Positions 46,088-56,676 of a DNA stretch of 62,000 bases are shown piece after piece. The translations under genes were made by a program, and so were the position numbers. The notes beneath the pieces are model-generated. The model saw only the letters and a list, made by a program, of their open reading frames with translations. It searched no databases and was not told the DNA's origin. Where the stretch lies: NCBI GenBank assembly GCA_014529385.2, contig CM043964.1:5489997-5551996 (forward strand), written 5' to 3'. The stretch's first letter is position 1. Every line of letters starts with the position of its first letter. The stretch is from Adiantum capillus-veneris. Taxonomy: Eukaryota > Streptophyta > Polypodiopsida > Polypodiales > Pteridaceae.

Positions 46088-46779
46088 TGTTAGGTGCAGC
46101 GGCATGAATGTTGTATTTTCTCAAGATTAGTGATCCTTATTGCTCAAGGTTCCTTTTAGTTCTTAGGGAAAGAGGGCTTTCCGTCTTGTAGATTGCTGTG
46201 GTCACGAACAAAGTGAGTGGATATTGTGCGTGCAAATGAATGAGACTGAGAGAAGGAGAGAGAAGAGATACGACACCGAGAGGTTTGTAAAACCCTCCTC
46301 CGAAGGCCCCACTCTCGTCGGCGAGAGTGGTCTATTCTTTGATTGCACAAGGTGTACAATGCGTATGCAATGGACTGATGCAATGGGACTATGCCGATGA
46401 CGACGACAGTGATGACAACGACGACTTGATGGCTGAAATCTGAGTTCTTCTATTCGCTGATTTCGGGGACTGTTTCGGTGGCTGAAAATGACTGTTTTGG
46501 CTGCGTTTTTATGGCTGAAAATGGGGGATCATCTGCAACCAACTTTGGGGGAATCTGCTAAGGAGTCTAGGCTGAAAACTGCGTTTTGTCACTGCTGAAA
46601 TCTGCAGATTCCCTAGCGTTAGTAGATGGGGCTGAAAACGCTGGAGAAGCTGAAGGTCCTGCTGACGTTTTTGCATCAAAAACGCTGGCTGAAAGTGGGG
46701 TGTCTTGGCGATGAAAACACTGGCTGAATGCCTGTAGGAAAAAACGCCAAGGGAGGGATGGGGATGGCGGGGTCTACTG

Positions 46780-46780
<1 letters not shown>

Positions 46781-46818
<38 letters not shown>
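46781..46818. repeat. Poly-G tract, 38 bp (poly-C in LTR sense)
   Basis: It lies in the family-E solo LTR where the 59,714-60,810 copy has about a dozen mixed bases. The exact length may be uncertain. Confidence 0.85.
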
Positions 46819-47084
46819 CTTGTTGAGCGGGAAGCTCCTGCTGCCTCTTCTGCCAGAAAGTGCTAACTTGGGTTTGCTTATATATTAACTTAGCAAAATT
46901 GCCCTACCTACTTTTGTTGGAAAGTCACTTAAAAATAATAAGTGAAAATAACCAATAAATACGAAAATAGGCTGAATGCACTGGAAAATTCCCCTAACTG
47001 ATGCTAATGGATTCTGATGGAAATTCCAATGATCATGCTGTGTGCAACCGGAGGATATGCATCTATGCTAAGTGACTGGGCATG

Positions 47085-47089
47085 CACGG
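47085..47089. repeat. Target-site duplication of element B, left copy (CACGG)
   Basis: Repeated exactly at 53,991-53,995. The unoccupied site is seen in the intact family-E LTR at 60,686-60,692. Confidence 0.93.
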
Positions 47090-48566
47090 TGTCACCAGCG
47101 TGTGACTACTATCTATCCTTTTTGTTGATTTCTTTCTTATTATCTATTTACTTTCACTTTTTGGAAACACCCCTCGGGAAATCTAACTGCCCTGCATTGC
47201 ATAGCTAGTGTGGAACTGTCCAGAGGGAGTCCAGGCCTGAGGGCAAGAGAGCACTAAGGTTGGACAAGGACTATGGTTAGCCAAGTGGGGTCATTGACTA
47301 GCCAAAGTGGAATCCTTTGCTATAGAGGCTACATTTCAGTTCTGGATGTGACCGCAGTGTACAAAGAGGGTCGGATGACCTAGAAAGATACAATGGCAGC
47401 ATCTCCTAAAATTTAGGGAACTGCTATTTTGGGACCTGAAAATGTCTTCGCGTCATTACGTGCAGTTTGACATGGAGATCATTTTGTTACTCTGTGGCCA
47501 AGTCAACAGAGGCTGCAGGTGAGATATTTTTAGACCCGACGGTCTAAAGTGGGAAAATGCACAAATGAGTGACACTTGGCACTCTGAGGCCAGTTTACTA
47601 CTTATAGAGAAGGCAAAAACGTGATTTATAGCTGGGAGGCTCATTTTGCAAGTCTCTGTCACAGGTTGAGAGCTATGGAGTGCTTGCTTTCCCTCCTATG
47701 TACAGTGCGGTGCCAGGAGTGATGCCCTGCACGCTACGCACTGCCCTCTCTCTCCCCTTTGGCAGTATGTTATGCCCCTCTAGTGGGCTCTTCATTTGAC
47801 CAATGTACAGTTATGTGGGTTCATGCGCGATTGCCGAGGCAAGAGCCTCTTGCACAGGTACTGGATTAGCTAGCGGCTAATCCCCCCGCAGGTATAGGTG
47901 ATTCGGAGAGGTTTCACGCTCGAAATCTCGTCCGATTCAAAGGGCAAGTAGCCCTACAGGTGCGGGAGCTCGAGGACTTGCTACGGATGCGACCGGCACG
48001 CAAAACGGAGCCCGAAACAGTGAATTACAGCCTGCTGTGTATTTTTGCAGGTTTAGGGTTTTGGCCCTAAACGGACCCTAATACCCCCAGGAGGTTCGGG
48101 GACGCAAGGGGACCGCTGTACAGGTGATCTGGCACATTTTCAGGGCTGAAAACAGAGAATTCAGAGTGCTGCAGATTCTTGCCAGGTTTTGCAAAATGCC
48201 CGTATGCGTCGGGAAAGTCATTTAATGCGTGGGAATACTGACCGTGCAGGGTTCTAGTACAGTTATGCTGCCGAAATCGGGCTGGAACAGTGGAAATTCA
48301 GCCGAGTTTGTGCGGGGCAGCTTGTAGGGAACCATAGCGTTTATTCCCTCTTTTGAACAATAAAGAAATACCGAAAGGGGCGCCTAAGTTAGGGGCCAAT
48401 CTGGTGTCCGTCTACTCATACAGGTGCAATCTAGCAGCCTGTATCCCTCTCCCCTTTGTTGTGTCTTGAAAGTTCAGGTAAAATAGACGACTAATAATGG
48501 GTGAAAGCTAAATCAAGGTTTAAAGTAAAGTCTACCGCCCTTTTTGGATTGAACAAGCCGGTTTCA
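47090..48566 (+). repeat. Element B 5' LTR
   Basis: 1,477 bp, TGTCACCAGCG to CCGGTTTCA. A polyadenylation signal AATAAA lies at 48,359-48,364. It contains 263 bp (47,615-47,877) missing from the 3' LTR. Confidence 0.95.
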
Positions 48567-48584
48567 TGGTTCCATCGACGGGAT
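48567..48584 (+). promoter_or_regulatory. Element B primer-binding site
   Basis: TGGTTCCATCGACGGGAT abuts the LTR. The TGG start fits a tRNA 3' CCA. It resembles the Glu-tRNA primer site (from memory TGGTTCCGTTGCCGGGAC) with four differences, so the primer is tentative. Confidence 0.6.
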
Positions 48585-48623
48585 TAAATCACTTTTTCCC
48601 ATAGAAGTGAGCCTTAGTCAGTT

Positions 48624-49850
48624 TTGGGCTTGAAGACACAGGGGATCGTAGACCAGACACAGGAAATTGCAATTCTGGCTGACAGACCAGATGATGTGAC
48701 TGAAGAGGTTTCCTCTTCACAGGGTCAACAGACACATGAAGTGGGTGAGTCCTCAAGACCACCACAGACAGATGACGATATATTCAAGACCCAGTTGGCT
48801 ACTGTTGTGGCTATGTTCACACAAGTAATGCAGAATCCGAGGTTTTTAGCCTTTCTGCAACCTCCTGTTCCGTCTCAGCAAGTTGGGCCACTGGATCATA
48901 TTCAAAAGCCTGTTAAGGCTCGAGCACAGGTGATTCATACCGCACAGTCAATGGAAACACCTGTACACTTGACAGAGAACATGTAATCTCCACAACCTGT
49001 GCCTAAGGTGCAAGAACAGGTGGCTGAGATACCAGTCTTTCAGGCTGTACCAGTTCAGCCCGCCACCTTTCAGCAGCCTATAGCTGGTTCTAATGGGCAG
49101 GGAAGCAACCTACAGGCTATGCAACAAGTGTTCCCACCACCTTCAGTACACCCTGGCTATTTTGGAGGTGGATCGGTATTCCAAATATGGCTGGTCATGC
49201 ACCTGGAAATCAGTTTTACACACCAGGAACAGTGTTCGGGGGTGCTCAAACGATCATGCCTAACCCCATGTATGGTGTCACGGGCATGCTACCAAGGTTT
49301 CAGAGCACTCAGGGCCAATTTGGGATGCCACAAGCAAATTTTGGTATAGCTGGAATTACAAATCAGCAGCCAAATATAGCGTTTCCAGATCAAGTTAATA
49401 GCGGTCAAGGAACACAGATGAACCCTAATAGTGTTCCCATGTTTCAGTCACTTCCATATGACAATTTAACGCCGCTGGAGAGGCCAACTCCGTACAAAGA
49501 GGGTGGCAAAGGTGTGTCATTCACAACCTTTACAGGGTTTGATGACAGGAAGAAGGCTCTCTCATTCCTCCAACAGTTTGACAAGGCCTATGCAGGGGGA
49601 AACTTTACAGAGGCTTCAAAATTCCGCAAGGCAGCCACTTTCTTGACAGGGAATGCAGGACAATGGTGGACAACTTTATTGCTTCAAGGGCAAGCTCCGT
49701 CCACATGGATTTACTTCAAGCAAATTTTTGCAGCAGCATGGTTATCTGATGACTTTGAAGCAGATGTCATGACAGAATGGCACCAGCTTAATGCTGTTAC
49801 TTGCAAGAATCTGGATGATTACACTCGGAAGTTTTGGAAAGCTCTACTTG
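48624..49850 (+). pseudogene. gag: Element B gag (N-terminal part broken, core fused to RT)
   Basis: No ATG opens the first frame (48,624-48,986), a Gln/Glu-rich segment that includes FKTQLATVVAMFTQVMQNPR. A TAA at 48,984 and a frameshift near 49,176 separate it from the Gag core. The core reads YKEGGKGVSFTTFTGFDDRK, ASKFRKAATFLTGNAGQWW and TWIYFKQIFAAAWLSDDFEA, a typical retrotransposon Gag core. It stops at DDYTRKFWKALL (about 49,848), where it runs in frame into RT sequence. The second half of the core, the zinc knuckle and the protease are missing. Confidence 0.85.
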
Positions 49851-51010
49851 GTCTCACAAATGCTCCTGCTACGTTCAATAGGACGATGGACAGAATTTTC
49901 CGTCCACACCAGCAGTTTGTTGGTACATTCTTTGATGACATGATAGTCTACTCAAAGAATGAAGAGGAGCATAGGCATCACTTGGCCATTGTGTTCAAAG
50001 AGCTACGCAGTCATAGGTTGCTCATCAATGCAAAGAAAAGTGAGTTTTTTCTCGAAGAGATCCACTTTCTGGGACACATTGTCTCAAAGGATGGTGTCAG
50101 AATGGATCCTGCAAAAGTTGAAGCGATCAAGTCATGGCCAGATTTGAAGACGGTGCATGATGTCCGAAGCTTTTTGGGACTATGCTCCTATTACATAAGG
50201 TTTATCCAAAATTTCGCTGAGATTGCTTCACCTTTACATGCTCTTCAAAAGAAGGCAGTCACCTTTAGATGGACACAGAAAGAGATTTCAGCTTTTAATC
50301 TCTTAAAGGAAATGATGACTTCAGATCCAGTCATTGTGTTGCCAGATCTTAGGAAGTCATTTGTGGTCCAGTCTGACGCCTGCGGTAGTAGCATTGGTGC
50401 AGTGCTAATGCAAGATGGCAGGGTAGTAGCCTATGAGAGCAGAATTTTACAAGGGCCAGAGATGACCATGCAGGTCTATGAGAAAGAGTTACTGGCTATG
50501 ATTCATGCGCTCTTAAGTTGGAAACACTACCTGCTAGGTGCAGATTTCGTTGTCCAAACGGACCATCAGACCTTGCGATACTTCTTGACACAGACAAAGT
50601 TATCTGAGAAGCATATGCGATGGGCAAATATCTTGTCCATGTTCCACTTTCAGATTGTGCATGTGGAAGGCAAGAAGAACGTTGTGGCTGATGCATTGTC
50701 TAGGAAGCCACAAATTTCAGCTGTGTCAATTCCTTATCATCATGAACTTGATGATATGAGAGAACAGTATGAAAATGATGAAGATTTTGCAAGGGTCTTC
50801 GAGCAGCTAATGCAAGGACGTCGTCATGAACACTATCTTCTCAAAGATGGGTTCATGATGATGCATGGCAGATTGTGTGTCACAAAGCCATTGCGACGCA
50901 AAGTTATGGAAGAGAGTCATGTCCCACCGTATGCAGGGCATCGTGGTATTGATGCTACAGTTAAAGCAATTGAGACATTCTTCTATTGGCATACATTGAG
51001 AGGGATGTAG
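49851..51010 (+). pseudogene. pol: Element B pol: truncated RT, RNase H and integrase zinc domain
   Basis: Continues in frame from Gag with GLTNAPATFNRTMDRIF, then the FFDD box (about 49,931) and MIVYSKN, and the RT thumb (FLGHIVSKDGVRMDP). The RT fingers and the first catalytic Asp are deleted. RNase H follows: VVQSDACGSSIGAVL, VYEKELLAMIHALL, VQTDHQTLRYF and VVADALSRK, with all catalytic acids present (about 50,370-50,700). The frame ends in the first half of the integrase zinc domain (HVPPYAGHRG, about 50,925-50,950). A one-base loss near 50,990 moves the rest of integrase to another frame. Confidence 0.92.
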
Positions 51011-52194
51011 ATGCCTTTGTGCGAGAATGCCTAATTTGCCAGAAGGTCAAGTTTGACAGGCAAAAGGCACCAGGGTCATTGCAACCACTACCTATTCCAG
51101 ATAAACCATGGGAAAGTATTGCTATGGATTTTATCTTTGATCTTCCGAGAACGCAGACAGGAAACGATGGTATTTGGACGATTATTTGCAGATTCAGCAA
51201 ACAAGCTCATTTTATTCCTCTCAGGAAGAAGATAAAGCCAGATCAGATGGCACGCTTGTTTATGAGCAATATTTTCAAGTATCATGGCATGCCACAGTCG
51301 ATTGTTAGCGACCGTGATCCACGCATGACAAGTTTGTTCTGGAGAGGCTTGTTTGAGAATATGGGCACCACGCTCAAATTCTCTTCGTCATTTCATCCTC
51401 AAACAGATGGGCAGTCAGAAGAGGTAAATTCTATTGTCCTAGATCTGCTGAAGTGTTATGTGTCAGAGCATAAAGGAAAGTGGGAGCAGTATTTGCCATT
51501 GGTGGAGTATGCATACAATAATACACTGCATTCATCAACTGGCAAGGCACCTTTTGAGATAGTTGAAGGTGGCAAGAAAGTTCCTCCCATACTGCATACA
51601 AAGGACAAGATATTTGAAGCAGATAAGTATGTTCAGGACATGGATGAAATGTACAAGAAGGTCAAAGTGGCCTTAGAAAAGACTCAGGCAAAGCAAAAGA
51701 AAGCAGCTGATCGTCACCGTCGTGAAGTGGTATATTCACTTGGTGATTGGGTGCTTTTACGCTTTGAAAAGGCAAGGTTAAAGAAGATGAAGGGCAAGGA
51801 AAGACTGTTTCCAAAGCTCAGCATGCGTTACTATGGGCCTTTTCAAGTATGCGACATAATCAGTGATGTTGCATATAGGCTGAAATTGCCTGACAGTTGG
51901 AAGATTCACAATGCGTTTCATGTGAGTCTTCTCAGACCCTATGTGGGTGATGTGCCAGAAGATATGCCAGCTGAAGATCAGCCGGAAGTCGAGGAACTTG
52001 ACGAGATCTTGGTCCCTGAACAGATTTTGGCACACAAAGAAAGGAAAGTGAAAGGCAAGGTTGCTAGGCGTTACTTGGTAAAGTTCAGAAACTATCCACC
52101 AATGGATGCTAAGTGGATGGAAGAAGGTGAACTTGCGGAGTCACCAACTGTGTTATCACTTTACCTTGAAGCCTTCGATTTGCAACCTACCTAG
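50986..52194 (+). pseudogene. pol: Element B integrase core and chromodomain
   Basis: 402 codons open to TAG 52,192-52,194. It begins with the second half of the zinc domain (FVRECLICQKVKFDRQKAPG), then the DDE core: WESIAMDFIFDLPR, IVSDRDPRMTSLFWRG and HPQTDGQSEEVNS, with all three acids. The C-terminal domain reads FPKLSMRYYGPFQV, IHNAFHVSLLRPYV. A chromodomain follows (VPEQILAHKERKVKGKVARR, YLVKFRNYPPMDAKWMEE) with Phe in place of the first usual Trp. The chromodomain defines the chromovirus branch and may target chromatin marks. Confidence 0.94.
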
Positions 52195-52762
52195 AACCCT
52201 TGAGTTTCAGAACTACATGGATTGTCAGTGTGACAATGGCTTTTGAAACAAATGATGTACATGGTATTTAAAGTGAGCTCAAATGAAATACCTGTTACAT
52301 GAATGTTAGAGCTGTACAGATTGTCAGTTTGGCAATTGCTCTTATGGAATGTCCAAAAGTTTGGTTAGTGCTATAGAAGTGAGTATTTCTTGTCTGTTTC
52401 TCAAGGATACAGTAATTGCTTGTATTAAAGAGTACATGTGTAACTGCATTCTTAAACTGTCGGTTTGGGTATGCTTGAAAGTGTTACGGGATCCAACGTG
52501 TACTATAAGACAGTGGCAAAATGTGCAGCTACCATTTTGTCATTGGAAAGTTAGTGACTCAAACCAATGGCAGAGTGCGAAGCTACCACTATCTCATTGG
52601 GACAGGGTTCACACGCAGGCAATACATGAGTCGACGAGGTGTTGAATACACCAAGGTTGACAATGAGCATGTATGTGTCGTATATGTGTCCACAAGTGTT
52701 GAATACATCAGTGTTGTAAGTAAGCATGTACGACATAGATGCAAACGAGGACGTTTGAGATT
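52195..52762 (+). other. Element B 3' untranslated internal region
   Basis: Between the chromodomain stop and the polypurine tract. A phrase like CATTGGAAAG/CAATGGCA-type recurs near 52,505-52,600, and a GTATGTGTCGTATATGTGTCC-like phrase near 52,670. No gene. Confidence 0.5.
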
Positions 52763-52776
52763 TCAAGAGGGGGGTA
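52763..52776 (+). promoter_or_regulatory. Element B polypurine tract
   Basis: CAAGAGGGGGGTA region immediately ahead of the TGTCACCAG start of the 3' LTR. Confidence 0.8.
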
Positions 52777-53990
52777 TGTCACCAGCGTGTGACTACTATC
52801 TATCCTTTTTGTTGATTTCTTTCTTATTATCTATTTACTTTCACTTTTTGGAAACACCCCTCGGGAAATCTAACTGCCCTACATTGCATAGCTAGTGTGG
52901 AACTGTCCAGAGGGAGTCCAGGCCTGAGGGCAAGAGAGCACTAAGGTTGGACAAGGACTATGGTTAGCCAAGTGGGGTCATTGACTAGCCAAAGTGGAAT
53001 CCTTTGCTACAGAGGCTACATTTCAGTTCTGGATGTGGCCGCAGTGTACAAAGAGGGTCGGATGACCTAGAAAGATACAATGGCAGCATCTCCTAAAATT
53101 TAGGGAACTGCTATTTTGGGACCTGAAAATGTCTTCGCGTCATTACGTGCAGTTTGACATGGGGATCATTTTGTTACTCTGTGGCCAAGTCAACAGAGGC
53201 TGCAGGTGAGATATTTTTAGACCCGAGGGTCTAAAGCGGGAAAATGCACAAATGAGTGACACTTGGCACTCTGAGGCCAGTTTACTACTTATAGAGAAGG
53301 CTAACCCCCCCGCAGGTACAGGTGATTCGGAAAGGTTTCACGCTCGAAATCTCGTCCGATTCAAAGGGCAAGTAGCCCTACAGGTGCGGGAGCTCGAGGA
53401 CTTGCTACGGATGCGACCGGCACGCGAAACGGAGCCTGAAACAGTGAATTACAGCCTGCTGTGTATTTTTGCAGGTTTAGGGTTTTGGCCCTAAACGGAC
53501 CCTAATACCCCCAGGAGGTTCGGGGACGCAAGGGGACCGCTGTACAGGTGATCTGGCGCATTTTCAGGGCTGAAAACAGAGAATTCAGCGTGCTGCAGAT
53601 TCTCTCCAGGTTTTGTAAAGTACCCGTCTGCGTCGGGAAAGTCATTTAATGCGTGGGAATACTCACCGTGAAGGGTTCTAGTATAGTTATGCTGCCAAAA
53701 TCGGGCTGGAACAGTGGAAATTCAGCCGAGTTTGTGCGGGGCAGCTTGTAGGGAACCACAGCGTTTATTCCCTCTGTTGAACAATAAAGAAATACCGAAA
53801 GGGGCGCCTAAGTTAGGGGCCAATCTGGTGTCCGTCTACTCATACAGGTGCAATCTAGCAGCCTGTATTCCTCTCCCCTTTGTTGTGTCTTGAAAGTACA
53901 AGTAAAATAGACGACTAATAATGGGTGAAAGCTAAATCAAGGTTTAAAGTAAAGTCTACCGCCCTTTTTGGATTGAACAAGCCGGTTTCA
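52777..53990 (+). repeat. Element B 3' LTR (263-bp deletion)
   Basis: 1,214 bp. The deletion joins AGAAGGC to TAACCCCCCC at 53,301, with GGC at both ends of the lost segment in the 5' LTR (47,612-47,614 and 47,875-47,877). The length difference between the LTRs equals this deletion exactly. AATAAA is at 53,783-53,788. Confidence 0.95.
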
Positions 53991-54117
53991 CACGGTCTAC
54001 GAATAGACTCACAAAAGTGTCAGATCACTGCTAATCTAAACTGACTGGACTGACTGAACCCTGCTGTGGTGTAGCTTGTCCACGGACACATAGGGTTGGG
54101 ATGTGTCACGTGACATC

Positions 54118-55724
54118 AAAACCAAGTCATGTTTCTTGATACCCTTACTCTTGACCTTTTCATTTATCTTTTCTAAAGCCTTATCTTGCATCTGCCCATA
54201 ATGTTCCAATGCGCTAATCCTGTCCAACTGAACCTCTCTTTGAATGCATCACTAGGCAGCCCACGCAACTTCTCTAACATCTTGACCGCAGGCAACTCTA
54301 CTTCCACAGGCAATAGTGCTTCCTTTCCATATACCAAATGAAATGGAGTAAACCCTATACCTGTCTTCACCGAAGTACGGTAAGCCCATAATACACTAAG
54401 CAATTCCAAATCCCAATTCTTTCCTTGGTGCTCTATCACTTTCGAAAGAATTTGTACCAACTAACCATTGAATCTTTCATTTAACCCATTACACTACGGG
54501 TAATAAGGAGTGGTATGCTGGTGCCTAATCTTCATCTTTGCGCATAAAAAGTTAGCAGTTTAGCTCTAAATCCTGGCCCCTTATCTGAAAGTAGCTCTAG
54601 TGACACCCCAAACTTGCAACATATTTCATCATACACAAATTTTGCCACATCCTTTGAAGTGATCTGTTTTATTGCTATAGCCTCTGCCCATCTAGAGAGA
54701 TAGTCCACTGCAGTCAAAATATAGCTTTTGCCCCTGCTTGTGATACGTAACGGGCCTATTCAAGGTGGAAAGGTACGGAGTGTACGGTACGTAATCAGTA
54801 CGTAAGGTACGTCCTTCTGTACGAATCGGCCTTCAAGGTACGTGACCAGTACATAACATTTGTAACAACAAAAAGAATAGTGACTTTAGCCTTTTTCAGC
54901 CTATACATACTAGGAACTACATAGAGTCTACACATAGATACTACTTCAAACATCCATTAGATATTGCTTTAATGTCCATTAAATACTACTTCAAACATCC
55001 ATTAGATACTGCTTTAATGTCCATTAAATACTGCTTTAAATGTTATCCATACTTAACTCTTAAAATACATCACTTAGTCAAATTTCAATAGCACTAAACA
55101 TGAGTCACGATTGCGAAAAGTTAAAACTTAAAACTTCAACATGAGTCACGATTGCGAAAAGTTAAAACTTAAAACTTCAAGATACAATAAACTTTCTAAA
55201 AAAACCAAAAAATCAAAAAATAAATAAATTTGTGAAAAAAAAAAAAAACATACACTATTCGTACGTACGGAACCGTACCGAACGGTTGTATCGTACTGTA
55301 CAGATCCGTACGTACGTACGGATGCAACCTTGGGCCTGTTGCATCAATCCCCCACTTTTCAAACACATCAAACGCCATAAGGGTTTTTCATAACTCTGGC
55401 TTTCAACACTCTCTTCCCAAATGCTTGACACCTATTGCAAGACCTACACCAATGGTGAACATCCTTGTGTAAACTAGGCCATACATACCCCTCTTGCAAG
55501 AACTTATGTAAGGTGATCTTTAGAGCAAAATGGCCGCCACATACACCTTCATGATTCTCTTCCAACACTCTATAAAGCTCCTCTTGCCAAGGTACACGTC
55601 TCAACACGAGATCAGCCCCTTTCATGTATAAAACATCACCAATCAATTTGTACCTGTATGCTCTACGCACAAAACCATACTTCTTAGACTTTTGAATGTC
55701 CTTCGGAATGATTCCCGTCAACAA
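54118..55724 (-). pseudogene. pol: Element C integrase zinc domain and core, split by a MITE
   Basis: Read from 55,724 downward: the end of the RNase H linker, then the zinc domain (EENHEGVCGGHFALK to CRSCNRCQ, about 55,420-55,570) and FEKWGIDATGP with the first catalytic Asp at about 55,345. There the hAT-type MITE interrupts. The core resumes near 54,750 with TSRGKSYI/LTAVDYLSRW, LLSDKGPGF (second Asp; Lys replaces the usual Asn) and, after further damage near 54,480-54,530, MVQILSKVIEHQGKNWD. The third catalytic Glu region is damaged by stops. The piece ends KSKGIKKHDLVL at the solo LTR. Confidence 0.87.
54761..55332. mobile_element. hAT-type MITE, 572 bp, inserted in element C integrase
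   Basis: The ends are CAAGGTGG on the left and, in reverse complement, CAAGGTTG on the right. The flanks GGCCTATT (54,753-54,760) and GGCCTGTT (55,333-55,340) form an 8-bp target duplication with one mismatch, the length typical of hAT elements. Both subterminal regions are rich in GTACGTACG-type motifs, as expected for transposase-binding repeats. Internally there are two direct repeats: a roughly 45-bp pair at about 54,949-55,037 and a 41-bp pair at about 55,098-55,180. No coding capacity. Confidence 0.83.
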
Positions 55725-56662
55725 AAACTCCTCTTCTTGAGCAAACTTTCCCAGCCACGATAAAGAGGTAAATTGGTCCTCAACACAAATAGCTCTCCAA
55801 TCATGCTTTGAGCTGCTTCATGTGCCTCTCCATTTAGAGCACGTTCAATGTGTCTGATGCTCCATGCTTCAAACTGTTTTAACAGGCCTTTCACTCTGAA
55901 AAACATTTCTTTCAATGAGGTGTTCTTGCTCTTCCACACACCCAGCACTTGCTTCACAACTAACAAGGCATCACCATTTATGCTCAACCTTCTAATCCCA
56001 TGCTTCAAACAAATGTGTAATCCGGCTTCCAAAGTAGCATATTCAACCTCATTGTTACTATGAGCATCCAATTTGAACCCTCTCTTGCATACTAACTTCC
56101 CCTCTGGATCATAAAGTGCTATATCCCCTAAAGCTGCATCATGGCTCTTTCTGTATGAGCCATCAAAGAACAAAACATGTGCATTGCTGATCTGTGGAAC
56201 TTCTTCGACTACCTTTCTCATCGCCTCTTCCTTAACAATAAGGGGATTCTCCTTGTAGGTCAACAAATCGGCTAGTGTAGCTCTTGTACTGTCTTTCACT
56301 AGAAAAGAGAACTCAAACTCTTGCAGCTCAATTACCCATTTCTTGACCACATTTGACATGTTAGTGTCATTAATTAACTGTGGCAAAAAGGCTACCTCGT
56401 CAAGAAAACAAAAGGTCGTGGTAGCAAGTAATGACGATATCGTCGACAAGCAAATATTACAATGGCCATCACTAGCTCTACTTCCGACCATATAATGGCT
56501 ACCCTTTCCCTTTTGCAATAGCATGGCTCCAATGGCATCATCCCCTACTGATGGATTTACATAAAACACTTGCTCCCAATCAGGAGCTTGCATGGCTGAC
56601 AACCCCCCTAACACCTCTTTCACCTCTTGCAACACTTCTTCACACTTGTCATCCCATTGCAA
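55718..56662 (-). pseudogene. pol: Element C RNase H and second (archaeal-type) RNase H
   Basis: The gypsy RNase H starts with WEQVFYVNPSVGDDAIGAML but is scrambled in the middle (about 56,400-56,500), apparently by a small deletion and frame changes. It recovers at VVKKWVIELQEFEFSFLVKD. The second RNase H reads HVLFFDGSYRKSHDAALG, NNEVEYATLEAGLHI, INGDALLVVKQVLGVW and IRHIERALNGEAHEAAQ, close to the element A counterpart. It shows the same dual RNase H arrangement; its last catalytic Asp position reads Glu-Ala-His. Confidence 0.87.
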
Positions 56663-56676
56663 TGGATCATGCTTTG

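Larger units (their letters stand above)
47090..53990 (+). mobile_element. Element B: chromovirus (Ty3/gypsy with chromodomain), 6.9 kb, internally deleted
   Basis: LTRs 47,090-48,566 and 52,777-53,990, TG...CA ends, polypurine tract and an exact CACGG duplication. The internal region codes Gag, a truncated RT, RNase H, integrase and a C-terminal chromodomain. The end of Gag, the zinc knuckle, the protease and the N-terminal half of RT are gone. At least two frameshifts and one stop also occur. It lies inside the family-E solo LTR, so it inserted after that LTR. LTR differences are few by eye apart from one deletion. Confidence 0.95.
46088..54117 (-). repeat. Family-E solo LTR in element C integrase, split by element B
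   Basis: The LTR consists of 46,088-47,089 plus 53,996-54,115 (minus strand TGTCACGTGACA to CACCTAACA), with two extra bases (54,116-54,117, GA on the minus strand) inside the duplication. It matches 59,714-60,810 at both ends; the middle (46,470-46,780) is diverged. TATATAAG (minus) is at 46,877-46,884. It is not the 3' LTR of element C, because integrase sequence continues on its far side. Confidence 0.88.
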
